From: Halomarina halobia
GTDB lineage: Archaea; Halobacteriota; Halobacteria; Halobacteriales; Haloarculaceae
DNA length: 64,000 nt
Direction: 5' to 3'
Assembly (NCBI RefSeq): GCF_029338575.1
Contig: NZ_CP119993.1
Location: 930,001 to 994,000, forward strand
The number at the start of each line of letters is the position of its first letter. The stretch's first letter is position 1. The position numbers and the translations under genes are program-made. Shown one piece after another: positions 19,000 to 28,093 of this stretch. The notes beneath the pieces are model-generated. The model ran no database searches, was not told the origin of the DNA, and worked only from the letters and a program-made list of their open reading frames with translations.

Positions 19000-19299
19000 A
19001 TGACACTGTTTGAGCTGACCGGGTTCCAGCGCGACTTGCTGTACGTGATCGCGGGCTTCGACCAGCCGTCGGGACAGGAGATCAAAGCTGAGTTGGAGGC
19101 CCATACTGGCCGCGAGATCACGCATGGCCGCTTGTATCCCAACCTCGATACGCTCGTGAATCAGGGCTACGTCGACAAAGGCCAGATCGATCGGCGCACC
19201 AACTGGTATGCGCTCTCCGAGAACGGCCGAGAGGCCCTCGTCGAGCGCCACGAGTGGGAAGATAACTACCTGCCCTTTGAAGCAGCCGCCCCGACATAA
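19000..19299 (+). CDS. PadR-family transcriptional regulator
   Basis: A 99-residue single-domain PadR winged helix: LTGFQRDLLYVIAGFDQPSG, the recognition region REITHGRLYPNLDTLVNQGY, and the wing DRRTNWYALSENGR. The longer form from a GTG at 18994 adds two residues. It is a close paralogue of the gene at 19914 (same length, about half the residues shared) and of the helical core of 39995. Such one-domain regulators are common in haloarchaeal accessory DNA and repress nearby genes; no target is evident because the flanks are empty. Confidence 0.9.
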   Translation: MTLFELTGFQRDLLYVIAGFDQPSGQEIKAELEAHTGREITHGRLYPNLDTLVNQGYVDKGQIDRRTNWYALSENGREALVERHEWEDNYLPFEAAAPT

Positions 19300-19913
19300 C
19301 CAGCCGCTCATCGTCTGCCAAGAGAGGGCATGAACGGATTCGCTCGCGGCCGACAGGGAGTCACAGCGGTGACTCTATCGCTCTCAGTAGTGAGTGCTGG
19401 CGAGTGTCTAACGCCGGTTGCGACTGGCTGGCGATTCCCCCCCGAAGCCACCGTCCGTGACGTAACCCTCACGGACACCTACTTTTATTCCAGTAAATAC
19501 ACTCTCGATTCGATTAGAACCGCCTAACTACGAGGAGGAAGACGTGGGAATGGGGCTGTTGCAATTCGGATCCGGAGGGGGCGGCGTTCCCAGTATCCCC
19601 ACGATGTGCTGTGACGCTCCCTCTCGCCCCACCTGTGTCCGGCGATGAAGTGCATTGGACCGAAGCATCGCCATGCTTCTCGAACAGTAAAGAGAGGCCA
19701 ACGATAGCTAGTCGGAACGAGCCAGTGACTGGCTACGTACATTCATAGCCATCGCAGCGAGGGAGCCGTCGCGATGGTTAGAGAGAGAGCCGAGTCACTA
19801 CGACCGGCGCTGTTGCGGTCATTACCATGTAGTGTCAGGTGACCTTCGTCCTCGTGGTGTGACCGATCACCACCCATATCTTTACGTCGAAAAGGAGACT
19901 CTTCAGTGATGTA
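19300..19913. other. Intergenic region between two PadR genes
   Basis: 614 bases with no credible gene. It contains the AT-rich box at 19483-19503 and, near the right end (about 19858-19871), GTGACCGATCAC, an inverted repeat of GTGA with a 4-base gap that could be an operator for the PadR protein encoded just downstream. Confidence 0.4.
19483..19503. repeat. AT-rich box, copy 2
   Basis: TTTTATTCCAGTAAATACAC resembles the box at 18412-18433 and is placed similarly upstream of a PadR gene. Confidence 0.35.
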
Positions 19914-20213
19914 ATGTACGATCTGACTGGGTTTCAACGTGATCTGTTATACGTGACTGCCGGCCTCGACGAACCCCATGGCCTCGCGATCAAGGACGAC
20001 CTCGAAACGTATTATGAACGGGAGATCCACCACGGGCGCTTATATCCCAATCTCGATGTCCTCGTCGAGAAAGGCCTCGTCGAGAAATCCCAGAAAGACC
20101 GCCGCACCAACGAGTATACGATCACGCGACGTGGGCGGCGTGAACTCGCCGACCGCGCCGCGTGGATAGACCAGTACATCGATGTCGGCGCGCTGCGCGC
20201 ACTCGAACAGTAA
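19914..20213 (+). CDS. PadR-family transcriptional regulator
   Basis: A 99-residue paralogue of the protein at 19000: LTGFQRDLLYVTAGLDEPHG, HHGRLYPNLDVLVEKGLVEK and the wing DRRTNEYTITRRG. The ATG at 19914 is the only sensible start and follows an AT-rich stretch with CATATCTTTACG about 30 bases upstream, a fair TATA element. It has no C-terminal dimerisation helices beyond the short DRAAWIDQYIDVGALR tail. Presumably a DNA-binding repressor; target unknown. Confidence 0.9.
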   Translation: MYDLTGFQRDLLYVTAGLDEPHGLAIKDDLETYYEREIHHGRLYPNLDVLVEKGLVEKSQKDRRTNEYTITRRGRRELADRAAWIDQYIDVGALRALEQ

Positions 20214-20322
20214 CAGAGACCGGAACGGATTGGTTGACGGCCCGTCGTGATGACTCTCGAGTATCTGGTCGGGGCGAATGTCGCCGCCATTTAGAGACGT
20301 GCGGCCACGATCAGCGTGCCGT

Positions 20323-20529
20323 TTACGGTGCATCAGCGGGCAGTCGGCCAGTCTCACGCCAGTGCCGATAGGCTGTTTCGACGCGCCGCCAGTTGCCATC
20401 AAAGCGTTTGTAGTAGGTATTGACGCTGTGGGCGCCATCACGCACCACGTCGTTCGCCCGCGGCAGCCGGCCTAACTCGTTTTCAAGGCGTTTGAGGTCG
20501 ATGAACAGGTCGAGCGTCGTCAGGGCCAT
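20323..20529 (-). CDS. Small protein with a single homing-endonuclease-associated (HNH) repeat
   Basis: 68 residues from the ATG at 20529. The core LKRLENELGRLPRANDVV, then VNTYYKRFDGNWRRVETAYR, matches one unit of the DNA-binding repeat that occurs in tandem in haloarchaeal HNH endonucleases such as the broken gene at 51581. No nuclease domain is attached, so it could be a stand-alone DNA-binding protein or the remains of a longer endonuclease. Confidence 0.6.
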   Translation of the reverse strand: MALTTLDLFIDLKRLENELGRLPRANDVVRDGAHSVNTYYKRFDGNWRRVETAYRHWRETGRLPADAP

Positions 20530-20691
20530 CACGTACGTTCCGTAGTGGGTGGACAATAGAAATACGTAGTGGCTACATGGAATGAACGACCCGGGAGGTG
20601 ATATAAGCCTGCTATAAGACGCTACACACGCGGTGAGAGCGCAAGGAAAACGTTAATGTAATCGTCCATGATATTACTCAAGATTGCTCGG

Positions 20692-21765
20692 TCAGCACTG
20701 TGTAGGCTCGTCGTGAAGGATAATAGCATCGCTTGGTGCCCAGCTGAGTGTAAGTTTATCGCCCTTACTAAAGCGTTCATCACCAAGCGAGGCGACAAAC
20801 TCGTGATCAGCGTCGATCCGAACAGTGTAGTCAGTGACACTACCGCGATACACGATATTCGTGATCTCGCCGTCCACAGCGTTTGAGCGGCCATCCCCCG
20901 CAACGATGTTCTCCGACCGGACAAAGAACGTCACGTTTTCACCCACTGCGAGCGAGCGGTCTGGTTCCGTGTAAACGACGATTTCGATCCCAGCGAACGA
21001 GAGGGTAACCATCCTTTCGTCGCTGCTCGTTATTTCTCCAGTGAAGATATTCGATCCTCGGAAAAACTCCGCGATGAACGCTGTCCGGGGGTGTTCGTAT
21101 ACTTCTTCGGGAGGACCGACTTGAATGACGTTGCCCGCCTCAAGAACGGCGAGACGATCGCTCATACTCAGTGCCTCCTCCTGGTCGTGCGTCACGTACA
21201 GGAACGTCGTTCCGAGGGTCTCCTGGATGTCTTTCAGTTCTACCTGCATCTCGCGTCGGAGTTTCTCGTCAAGCGCGCCGAGCGGTTCATCGAGGAGAAG
21301 CACTTTCGGTTTGACCGCGAGCGCTCGAGCGAGGGCGACGCGCTGTTGTTGGCCGCCGGAGAGTTCGTCAATAGACCGGCCGCCGAGGCCAGCAAGTGAC
21401 ACGAGGTCGAGTAACTCCGTCACGCGTCGGTCAATCTCGCCCGCGCTGACCCCCTGGAGTTCGAGGCCATACGCGATATTCTCGTGAACGGTCATATGTG
21501 GGAACAGTGCGTAGTCCTGAAAGACAGTATGAACGGCTCGGTCGTAAGGTGGTTTGTCGGTGACGTCTGTTCCAGCGAGGCGAATGGTGCCCTCGGTTGG
21601 CTGCTCGAATCCGGCGACCATCCGGAGAACAGTTGTCTTTCCCGATCCAGATGGCCCAAGAAGCGTGAAGAATTCGCCGTCTTCAATCTGGAGATCGACG
21701 TCCTTGACGGCGGTTACGTCCGCGAATTCCTTTTGAACCCCATCCAAGTCAATAACGCTACTCAT
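20692..21765 (-). CDS. potA: Spermidine/putrescine-type ABC transporter ATP-binding protein
   Basis: A 357-residue ATPase energising import. Walker A is GPSGSGKTT (about 35-43), the Q-loop is in DYALFPHMTV, the signature is LSGGQQQRVALARAL, Walker B is LLLDEPLGALD and the switch His is in LYVTHDQEEA. A TOBE domain fills the last 110 residues. It is transcribed away from the receptor and permease genes at 21922-24884 from a shared intergenic region, an unusual split for a pot operon. Iron(III), polyamine and small organic-ion importers share this ATPase type. Confidence 0.92.
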   Translation of the reverse strand: MSSVIDLDGVQKEFADVTAVKDVDLQIEDGEFFTLLGPSGSGKTTVLRMVAGFEQPTEGTIRLAGTDVTDKPPYDRAVHTVFQDYALFPHMTVHENIAYGLELQGVSAGEIDRRVTELLDLVSLAGLGGRSIDELSGGQQQRVALARALAVKPKVLLLDEPLGALDEKLRREMQVELKDIQETLGTTFLYVTHDQEEALSMSDRLAVLEAGNVIQVGPPEEVYEHPRTAFIAEFFRGSNIFTGEITSSDERMVTLSFAGIEIVVYTEPDRSLAVGENVTFFVRSENIVAGDGRSNAVDGEITNIVYRGSVTDYTVRIDADHEFVASLGDERFSKGDKLTLSWAPSDAIILHDEPTQC

Positions 21766-21921
21766 GCTCTTGCGTCGCGTTGACCACTCTCGTAGTTATA
21801 CCTATTTATTATAGTAGTACACAACTGCCCAGAAGCAAATCTGCCGTGTGAGGTTTTCATAACGCTTGTAAGCGGACTGGTGAAGCATTCATAACAACCT
21901 TTATCTAACGATTTGGCTCAT
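21766..21921. promoter_or_regulatory. Divergent promoter region of the pot-type transporter, with direct repeat
   Basis: The region between potA and potD drives both transcripts. TTCATAAC occurs twice (21856-21863 and 21888-21895), 32 bases apart, about three turns of B-DNA, so both copies face the same side of the helix. A TATA-like CCTTTATCTA follows at 21897-21906. The repeat is a good candidate operator. Confidence 0.45.
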
Positions 21922-23148
21922 ATGCCAGTAATGTCACCGGATAGCATACCCCGACGAACCTATTTGAAGGGGACGAGCACACTGGCGGCGATGGCAACAG
22001 CTGGGCTGGCCGGCTGTTTCAGTAACGAACCTGCAGGTAACGGATCGGGGAACTCGACGCAGAGTACGCCGTCGGACGGTGCTGACGCGCAATCAGGGGG
22101 CGGAACAGTGAACTATGGTGGAATCGCGACAGTTAACGCCGGTGACTGGGCAAATTTCAAGAAGCAGCACGGCGCAAACGTCAATTTTGTTACTATCGGA
22201 AATTCACCGGGGGACCTGCTTAGCACGCTCCTTGCAGGAGGTGGCCGGCAGCTATATGACCTCATAGCACCGGTCGGCGGAATTCAGCCGCCACTGGCAT
22301 CCCAGGAACTCATTCAACCCATCAAGACTGATAAGCTGAAGAATTGGGACCGCCAGTACGATTACTGGCAGACCGACCAGGGAAGGGATTTCATAAGTCA
22401 CGGCGGTGATATCTATGGAATTCCTATCGTTTGGCAAGGTGATTCGGTAGCGTATCTCCCTAATGAAACCGGTAGAGAAATTACATCCTACGGCGCACTG
22501 TTCGACGAGGAGTTCAAGGGCAGGACCGCTATCGAGGACAACTACACGACCGCGGGTCAAAAGACGGCGATGTACCTGAAGGCGACGGGAAAGGCCGATA
22601 TCGACAATCCGCGGAACATGACCGAGGCCGAGTTTGCGTCGGTGGTTGACTTCCTCATTGAGCAGAAAAAAGACGGTCAGTTCCGGACGATGTGGAGTGG
22701 ATTCCAGACAGCCGTCAACCTCATGGCCGAGAAAGAGGTCGTCGTCATGGACACCTGGGAGCCCGTGGTGTTCTCGCTTCGCGATAAGGGGATAAAGGCC
22801 GAGTACGGCATTCCTGATGAGGGGTATCTCCTGTGGGCAATGGTCGATTACCTCATCAACCCCCAGGAGGAGTGGTCGGATAGCCACGAAGACCTCGTAT
22901 ACAGCTTCGTCGACTGGCAACTCGATGGCTGGTATGGCGCCAAGATAACGGCACAGACGGGATATATGACTAATCCAGCAGCAATTGAATACGCGAAGAA
23001 CGACGATGAGTTTGACGCTTCGGAGATCGAGGAGATTCACGAGGGCGTCAAAGCAAAGTTTCAGGAGGTCGGCGGATCCTGGCAACAACGATGGCCCGAT
23101 AACCGCGAAGCCTACGAACGACACTGGCAGCGCCTTCGGAATGCCTAG
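21922..23148 (+). CDS. potD: Spermidine/putrescine-type ABC transporter substrate-binding lipoprotein
   Basis: The receptor of the transporter, 408 residues from the ATG at 21922 (an ATG at 21931 is also possible and suits a leaderless transcript). The start has a twin-arginine motif (PRRTYLKG), a hydrophobic stretch and a lipobox LAGC, then a Gly/Ser/Asn linker, so it is probably a Tat-exported lipoprotein. The body is a type II binding fold like PotD: TVNYGGIATVNAGDW, DLIAPVGGIQ and VMDTWEPVVF. The substrate may be something other than polyamines, given the peptidase and amidohydrolase neighbours. Confidence 0.88.
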   Translation: MPVMSPDSIPRRTYLKGTSTLAAMATAGLAGCFSNEPAGNGSGNSTQSTPSDGADAQSGGGTVNYGGIATVNAGDWANFKKQHGANVNFVTIGNSPGDLLSTLLAGGGRQLYDLIAPVGGIQPPLASQELIQPIKTDKLKNWDRQYDYWQTDQGRDFISHGGDIYGIPIVWQGDSVAYLPNETGREITSYGALFDEEFKGRTAIEDNYTTAGQKTAMYLKATGKADIDNPRNMTEAEFASVVDFLIEQKKDGQFRTMWSGFQTAVNLMAEKEVVVMDTWEPVVFSLRDKGIKAEYGIPDEGYLLWAMVDYLINPQEEWSDSHEDLVYSFVDWQLDGWYGAKITAQTGYMTNPAAIEYAKNDDEFDASEIEEIHEGVKAKFQEVGGSWQQRWPDNREAYERHWQRLRNA

Positions 23149-23165
23149 CTAGTGTGTTATTAAGC

Positions 23166-24035
23166 ATGAATGTTATCACTCGACATAACGCTCCCTATGC
23201 CCAACTGCTGCCGGTAGTCGTCTTTCTTGGCCTATTCTTCGTCGTGCCGCTCGTAATGACGTTCCTGTGGGGATTCTGGCCTCGCGTGGATTTCTGGATG
23301 CAGCCAGGATTCACCCTTGAAGCGTATCGAGCGTTTTTCGAAACCGGCCGCGTCGACATCTATCTTCGAAGTCTCAAGCTCAGTGTTATAACTGTCGTCG
23401 GTGCGCTCGGAGTCGGCTATCCCGTCGCGTACTACCTCGCCCGCAAACTCGATGAAAACGTGGCGTTCCCGATTCTCTTCGTGTTCGTCCTCCCGTTTAT
23501 CATTAGCAGCATCGTCCGTACGTTCGCGTGGCGTTTCCTCTTGGGTCGAAACGGTCCGATCAACCAGATACTAATGGCAAGTGGGGTCATCAGTCGACCA
23601 ATCGACCAGTTACTGTTTTCCGAGGGAGCCGTCATCATCGGACTCGTGACAGCCACTATTCCGTTCGTCATCTTCCCCGTGTGGCTCTCGCTTCGGAGCA
23701 TCAGTGACTCATTGCTGGAGGCGAGCGCGGACCTCGGAGCGCACCCACTCACTACGTTCCGTCGCATCACTCTGCCCCTGTCGTTCCCTGGCGTATTCGC
23801 GGCGAGCATCTTCGTGTTCGTCACGGCCTTCGGCTCGACGGCAATTCCAGTGCTGTTGGGCGGCGGTGGGTTCAGCACGATCGGCACGGCCATCACGAGT
23901 GTGTTGGGGGTACTCAACTATCCGCTCGCCGCCGCGATTAGCACGATATCGATCGTCACGATGTTGGTGTTGCTCGGATTGTGGGTGTACTTCTTCGATC
24001 TTGAGGAAATGATCACGCTTGGAGGTGGATACTAA
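23166..24035 (+). CDS. potB: Spermidine/putrescine-type ABC transporter permease (PotB-like)
   Basis: A 289-residue permease with six predicted membrane spans. The EAA loop reads LEASADLGAHPLTTFRRITL, typical of binding-protein-dependent permeases. The first in-frame start is a GTG at 23154; the ATG at 23166 is preferred. It begins 17 bases after potD ends, and the next gene starts at the base after its stop codon. Confidence 0.9.
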   Translation: MNVITRHNAPYAQLLPVVVFLGLFFVVPLVMTFLWGFWPRVDFWMQPGFTLEAYRAFFETGRVDIYLRSLKLSVITVVGALGVGYPVAYYLARKLDENVAFPILFVFVLPFIISSIVRTFAWRFLLGRNGPINQILMASGVISRPIDQLLFSEGAVIIGLVTATIPFVIFPVWLSLRSISDSLLEASADLGAHPLTTFRRITLPLSFPGVFAASIFVFVTAFGSTAIPVLLGGGGFSTIGTAITSVLGVLNYPLAAAISTISIVTMLVLLGLWVYFFDLEEMITLGGGY

Positions 24036-24884
24036 ATGGCGGACACGACCGAATCCGTGAGCGTCAGTCGATCTCGGTGGGAGTCGCTACCGGACCTCTC
24101 AGAGAAGACCGTCGATAACCTCTTCGCTATGTATACTGCACTTGTCATCTTCGTGTTGCTGCTTCCGTTGCTGTATCTCCTGCCGGTTTCACTCAACCCT
24201 GCCGGTTTGGCACGAATTCCGTTAAACCCGAGTCTCAGATGGTATACGGACATCCTGAATAACCAGGCGCTTATCGCGGCACTACGCCAGTCGATTACTC
24301 TCGGGTTGTTGACGGCCGCCGTGACGACACCGCTCGCGTTTCTCGCGGCTGCCGGGACGCGCAACGTCGCCCGCAAGAGTGCCGTCATCGGGTTTTTTCT
24401 CCTTCCAGTATTCATGCCCGGGACCAGCGTCGGTCTCGGGTTAGCGGTCTACTTCAAGCTGCTTTCCGTGGAGCTCTCGCGCTGGACGATGCTCGTCGCA
24501 CACGTCCTCTGGACGTTCCCGTTTGCGTACATTATCATTCTCACCAGCATGGCCTCGTTTAATCCACATCTGAAGGAGGCTGCCTACGATCTCGGTGCGA
24601 ACGAGATCCGCGCGTTCCTCGACATCGAACTCCCGCACATCCAGCCAGGACTACTCGGTGCGGCTATATTTTCGTTCACACTCTCGTTCAACGAGTTCTC
24701 GCGAACCGTCTTTGTGCGAAGTGCAACCGACACCCTGCCGACGTATATCTGGGGACGCGTCCAGAACCTCGGGCTTGACCCGACTGTATACGCGATTTCC
24801 GGGGTGACGATCGTGGTTTCGATCGTGCTTTTGGTAGTCGTCGGCTACTTGGTCATCCAAACACAGGAGGAAGACACGCCATGA
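24036..24884 (+). CDS. potC: Spermidine/putrescine-type ABC transporter permease (PotC-like)
   Basis: The second permease, 282 residues with six membrane spans after a 30-residue hydrophilic start. The EAA loop is LKEAAYDLGANEIRAFLDIEL. Its stop overlaps the start of the pyroglutamyl peptidase gene (ATGA), so that enzyme is made from the same message as the transporter. Confidence 0.9.
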   Translation: MADTTESVSVSRSRWESLPDLSEKTVDNLFAMYTALVIFVLLLPLLYLLPVSLNPAGLARIPLNPSLRWYTDILNNQALIAALRQSITLGLLTAAVTTPLAFLAAAGTRNVARKSAVIGFFLLPVFMPGTSVGLGLAVYFKLLSVELSRWTMLVAHVLWTFPFAYIIILTSMASFNPHLKEAAYDLGANEIRAFLDIELPHIQPGLLGAAIFSFTLSFNEFSRTVFVRSATDTLPTYIWGRVQNLGLDPTVYAISGVTIVVSIVLLVVVGYLVIQTQEEDTP

Positions 24885-25504
24885 CGACGCTTCTACTCAC
24901 TGGATACGAACCGTTCGGAGAGTACGAGACGAACCCCACGAGTCGGTTGGTTGAGGCGCTCGACGGAACCAAAACAGGAGAAGCGACGGTCGTCGGACGT
25001 GAACTCCCCGTCGTCTTCGACGATGCCCTCCCTGCTCTCCGCGGCTATCTCGAAGAACACGAGCCGGTTGCAGTACTTTCGACGGGATTGATGCCGGGGC
25101 GCGCCGTGCTCACGGTCGAGCGTGTGGGCATCAACGTCCGCGATTACGATGGTGTGCCGGACAACACGGGGGCCGAACCGGTCGACCAACCCGTGGATCT
25201 TGAGGGGCCGGACGCGTACTTCGCAACGCTCCCAGTCCGCGAGCTCGTCGAAGAGCTGCAGGCAGTTGGCGTGCCGGCTCGCATCTCGAACACCGCCGGT
25301 ACACACCTCTGTAACAACATCCTCTACGCGACCCGCCATCATATAGAGACGAACGGCCTCTCGATTAGATCGGGATTCGTCCACACTCCGTTCTCACACG
25401 AACAGGTCGCTCGACGCGGGACCGACGATCCGAGCATGCAGTTCGAGACGATGCGGACTGGGATCGAAACCATGCTTCGCTACCTCGCGACGACCCACGA
25501 GTAA
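24881..25504 (+). CDS. pcp: Pyroglutamyl-peptidase I
   Basis: A cysteine peptidase (family C15) that removes N-terminal pyroglutamate from peptides in the cytoplasm. The catalytic triad is visible: E80 in TVERVGIN, C144 in NTAGTHLCNN, H168 in GFVHTPF. 207 residues is the normal length and the LLLTGYEPFGEYETNPT start is typical. It is coupled to potC by a 4-base overlap, and the oxoprolinase-like genes lie just beyond, so free pyroglutamate released here could be opened to glutamate by HyuAB. The transporter may therefore bring in pyroglutamyl peptides or pyroglutamate. Confidence 0.95.
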   Translation: MTTLLLTGYEPFGEYETNPTSRLVEALDGTKTGEATVVGRELPVVFDDALPALRGYLEEHEPVAVLSTGLMPGRAVLTVERVGINVRDYDGVPDNTGAEPVDQPVDLEGPDAYFATLPVRELVEELQAVGVPARISNTAGTHLCNNILYATRHHIETNGLSIRSGFVHTPFSHEQVARRGTDDPSMQFETMRTGIETMLRYLATTHE

Positions 25505-25644
25505 CGGACGCATAGAGTGATCCTAACCGCCTCACGCCTGCCGTGCCGAACTGACCGACTTCGAACTTCCAGTGAGACGGCCATTATCCCTACCGTGCCT
25601 GTATAAGGAAGGCACTCTCGTCCTCGAAATCGACGCGAAGCGGG

Positions 25645-26448
25645 TTAACCCTCCTGCGATGCGAGAAGCTCCTCGATGTACGTCACTGTGTTCTCGACGA
25701 CGGTGTCATAGATCTGTTCGCCCTTCTTTGGACTGGCCTTCGTCGGATCACCGACGTGTCCAAGATACCCCTCTTCCGGGCGACGACGCGTGCTCGGAGA
25801 CAAGACGGTGTCGTCGAGATCAATGAGGTTGTTTGAGTGGAACCGCGAGAAGCCTTTGTGAGTTTCACGGACGAACGCTTTCTCTTTGACCAGCTCCGGA
25901 TGTTTGGCTTGCATGAACGACGTTTCGAACTCACCGCCGTGCATACCATCTTCGGCTCCTCCATCTCGGAGGCGTTCATGGACCTGTACTCCGATCCTGA
26001 GCGGATCGACGATGGCAAAGTGGGATTCTGGATGAGCTTCGGTGGCCTGCTTCGTCGCGGTCTCGATGGCCGGAAGGTTCGCGACGCGGTGCCCGTTGAT
26101 GGTGATGATGTTCTCGAACCCGTGGAGGGCGAGACTGTCGTAGACATCTGTGAGGAGTGCAACGACGGTTTCCGTGGACAGCGAGATCGTACCCGGAAAG
26201 CCGAGGTGGTGAGCGGCGTCACCGAACCAGATCGGAGGGGTCGTCAGGACGTTTGCAGTCTCAGCGATACCCTCGGCTAGGTCAAGCGCCTGATAGGCAT
26301 CGACGCCGAGCGGGAGGTGCGGACCGTGTTGTTCGGTCGAGCCGATCGGAACCAGCACTACCGGGCTGTCGTGGTCCTCGATGTATTGGTCGACGTCCTG
26401 CCAGGTGAGGTCTTGCATCCAAACCGAACCGCGATCGTTAGTTGTCAT
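25645..26448 (-). CDS. Creatininase-family amidohydrolase
   Basis: A 267-residue metal-dependent amidohydrolase. The hallmark VLVPIGSTEQHGPHLPLGVD (metal-binding Glu, His, Asp) is at about 32-51, NGHRVANLPAI carries the next ligands (usually NGHGGN; the Gly-Gly is Arg-Val here), and HGGEFETSFM the last Glu. The family includes creatinine amidohydrolase, FAPy deformylase and the mycofactocin peptidase MftE. It is the last gene of the hyuA-hyuB-creatininase operon (11-base overlap with hyuB), so a cyclic amide or N-carbamoyl intermediate is the likely substrate. Confidence 0.9.
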   Translation of the reverse strand: MTTNDRGSVWMQDLTWQDVDQYIEDHDSPVVLVPIGSTEQHGPHLPLGVDAYQALDLAEGIAETANVLTTPPIWFGDAAHHLGFPGTISLSTETVVALLTDVYDSLALHGFENIITINGHRVANLPAIETATKQATEAHPESHFAIVDPLRIGVQVHERLRDGGAEDGMHGGEFETSFMQAKHPELVKEKAFVRETHKGFSRFHSNNLIDLDDTVLSPSTRRRPEEGYLGHVGDPTKASPKKGEQIYDTVVENTVTYIEELLASQEG

Positions 26449-28093
26449 AGGTTTCCTTAGTGGTCGAATTGCGGGTCGTCATCGTCGCTTCTGGGTCTAC
26501 GATCTTCCCATCGCGATTATCTTCGAGTCGGGCATCCTGCGACCGGTTCGCTGGATCGCCATATCCACCTCCACCGGGGGTACAGATAGTGATGGTCGTT
26601 CCGGCGGGCACGTCTACGGTTGTCTTCGCCGAAACGGATTTATTCCCGATGTAATTCTCACCTTTGGCACCGGCTTCGCCACCTACCATACCACGGGGAG
26701 CATGACGCCGCCGTTCGGTGAGCAACGAGACGACCGCGTCGGTCAGTACGGTTATTTCGCGGACCAGACCGAGACCGCCTCGATAAGTACCAACACCACC
26801 GCTGTCTGTCCGTAGGGCGTACGTATCAATCCGGAGTGGATACTCGTTTTCAAGCGCCTCGATCGGGGTATTGAGCGTGTTCGTCATCCCGACCTGGACG
26901 CCGTCCATTCCATCTTTCGAGGAGCGAGCGCCGAATCCGCCGCCGATCGTCTCGTAGTACGTGAAGCCTTCGCCGTCACGGGTTCCAATGATGACGTTGT
27001 TCATCGTCCCCTGACTCTGTGCGGGGATGCGGTCGGGAACTGCTTCGGCGAACGCAGCGAAGACCGCGTCCATTACCCGTTGGCTGGTTTCGACGTTCCC
27101 ACCGACGACTGCTGCTGGGGGGCGAGGATTCAGCACGGTACCCTCGGGCGCCGTCACGGTGACGGGCTGATAACAGCCGTGATTTGGCGGAATACTCGGA
27201 TCAGTCACGCTTCGTACGACAAAGTAGACGGCACTCTTGGCCACCGCGAGAGGCGCGTTCATGTTCCCCGCGACTTGCGGCGCAGTCCCCTCGAAATCCA
27301 CCGTTATCGACGGCCCATCCACAGTCACCCGAGCTTCGATTGGAATGTCCGCCTCGGTGACACCGTCGCCCTCAAGAACTTCTCGTGCGGTGTACGTGCC
27401 GTCCGGAAACGATTCGATCTCGGTCTCTATACGTGTTCGGGAGTACGCTACCACAGCGTCGAACGCCTCGAGTACGCGCACCTCACCATGTTCGTCGAGC
27501 AGATCACCGAGTCTCGTCTCAGCGCGATCATTTGCCGCGAGTTGCGCCTGGATATCGGCACGCCGTTCGGCACTGTTTCTGACGTTCGCCAGCAGTAATT
27601 CGAGGACATCCGTATTTGTCTTCCCGGCAGCCCGCAAGCGTACACCCGGCAACCGAACACCTTCTTGGTATATCTCGGTCGAATCAGCAGGCATACTGCC
27701 GGGCGTCATCCCACCAACGTCGGCGTGATGGGCACGCGTCACGGCGTACCCCAGAATCTCGCCACGGGGCGCAACTGGCGAGACGATAGTGATGTCCGGC
27801 AGGTGTGTGCCGCCCGCGAACGGATCATTGAGGAGGAACGCGTCACCGGATTGCGGGTTGCGTCCACGGACTGCTTCGACGGCCTGCGGCATCGCGCCAA
27901 GGTGGACAGGGATGTGCTCAGCCTGGGCGACCATCAGACCATCCGCGTCGAACAGGGCGGTCGAGCAGTCCTGACGCTCTTTGATGTTCGGCGAGTAGGC
28001 GCTTCGGATGAGGACCTGCCCCATCTCTTCGGCGACGCTCTCGAGTTGGTTCCGGAGGATTTCGAGCAAGACGGGGTCGATGCATTCACTCAT
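26438..28093 (-). CDS. hyuB: Hydantoinase B / 5-oxoprolinase subunit B-type protein
   Basis: A 551-residue HyuB protein. It starts with the family pattern LRNQLESVAEEMGQVLIRSA and SPNIKERQDCSTALFD, has NDPFAGGTHLPD, VTRAHHADVGGMTPGSMPAD, and near the end GTYRGGLGLVRE, then TPGGGGYGDP. Together with HyuA it forms an ATP-dependent ring-opening enzyme acting on 5-oxoproline, hydantoins, N-methylhydantoin or, in carboxylase relatives, ketones. It overlaps hyuA by 8 bases and the creatininase by 11. Confidence 0.92.
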   Translation of the reverse strand: MSECIDPVLLEILRNQLESVAEEMGQVLIRSAYSPNIKERQDCSTALFDADGLMVAQAEHIPVHLGAMPQAVEAVRGRNPQSGDAFLLNDPFAGGTHLPDITIVSPVAPRGEILGYAVTRAHHADVGGMTPGSMPADSTEIYQEGVRLPGVRLRAAGKTNTDVLELLLANVRNSAERRADIQAQLAANDRAETRLGDLLDEHGEVRVLEAFDAVVAYSRTRIETEIESFPDGTYTAREVLEGDGVTEADIPIEARVTVDGPSITVDFEGTAPQVAGNMNAPLAVAKSAVYFVVRSVTDPSIPPNHGCYQPVTVTAPEGTVLNPRPPAAVVGGNVETSQRVMDAVFAAFAEAVPDRIPAQSQGTMNNVIIGTRDGEGFTYYETIGGGFGARSSKDGMDGVQVGMTNTLNTPIEALENEYPLRIDTYALRTDSGGVGTYRGGLGLVREITVLTDAVVSLLTERRRHAPRGMVGGEAGAKGENYIGNKSVSAKTTVDVPAGTTITICTPGGGGYGDPANRSQDARLEDNRDGKIVDPEATMTTRNSTTKETYDN

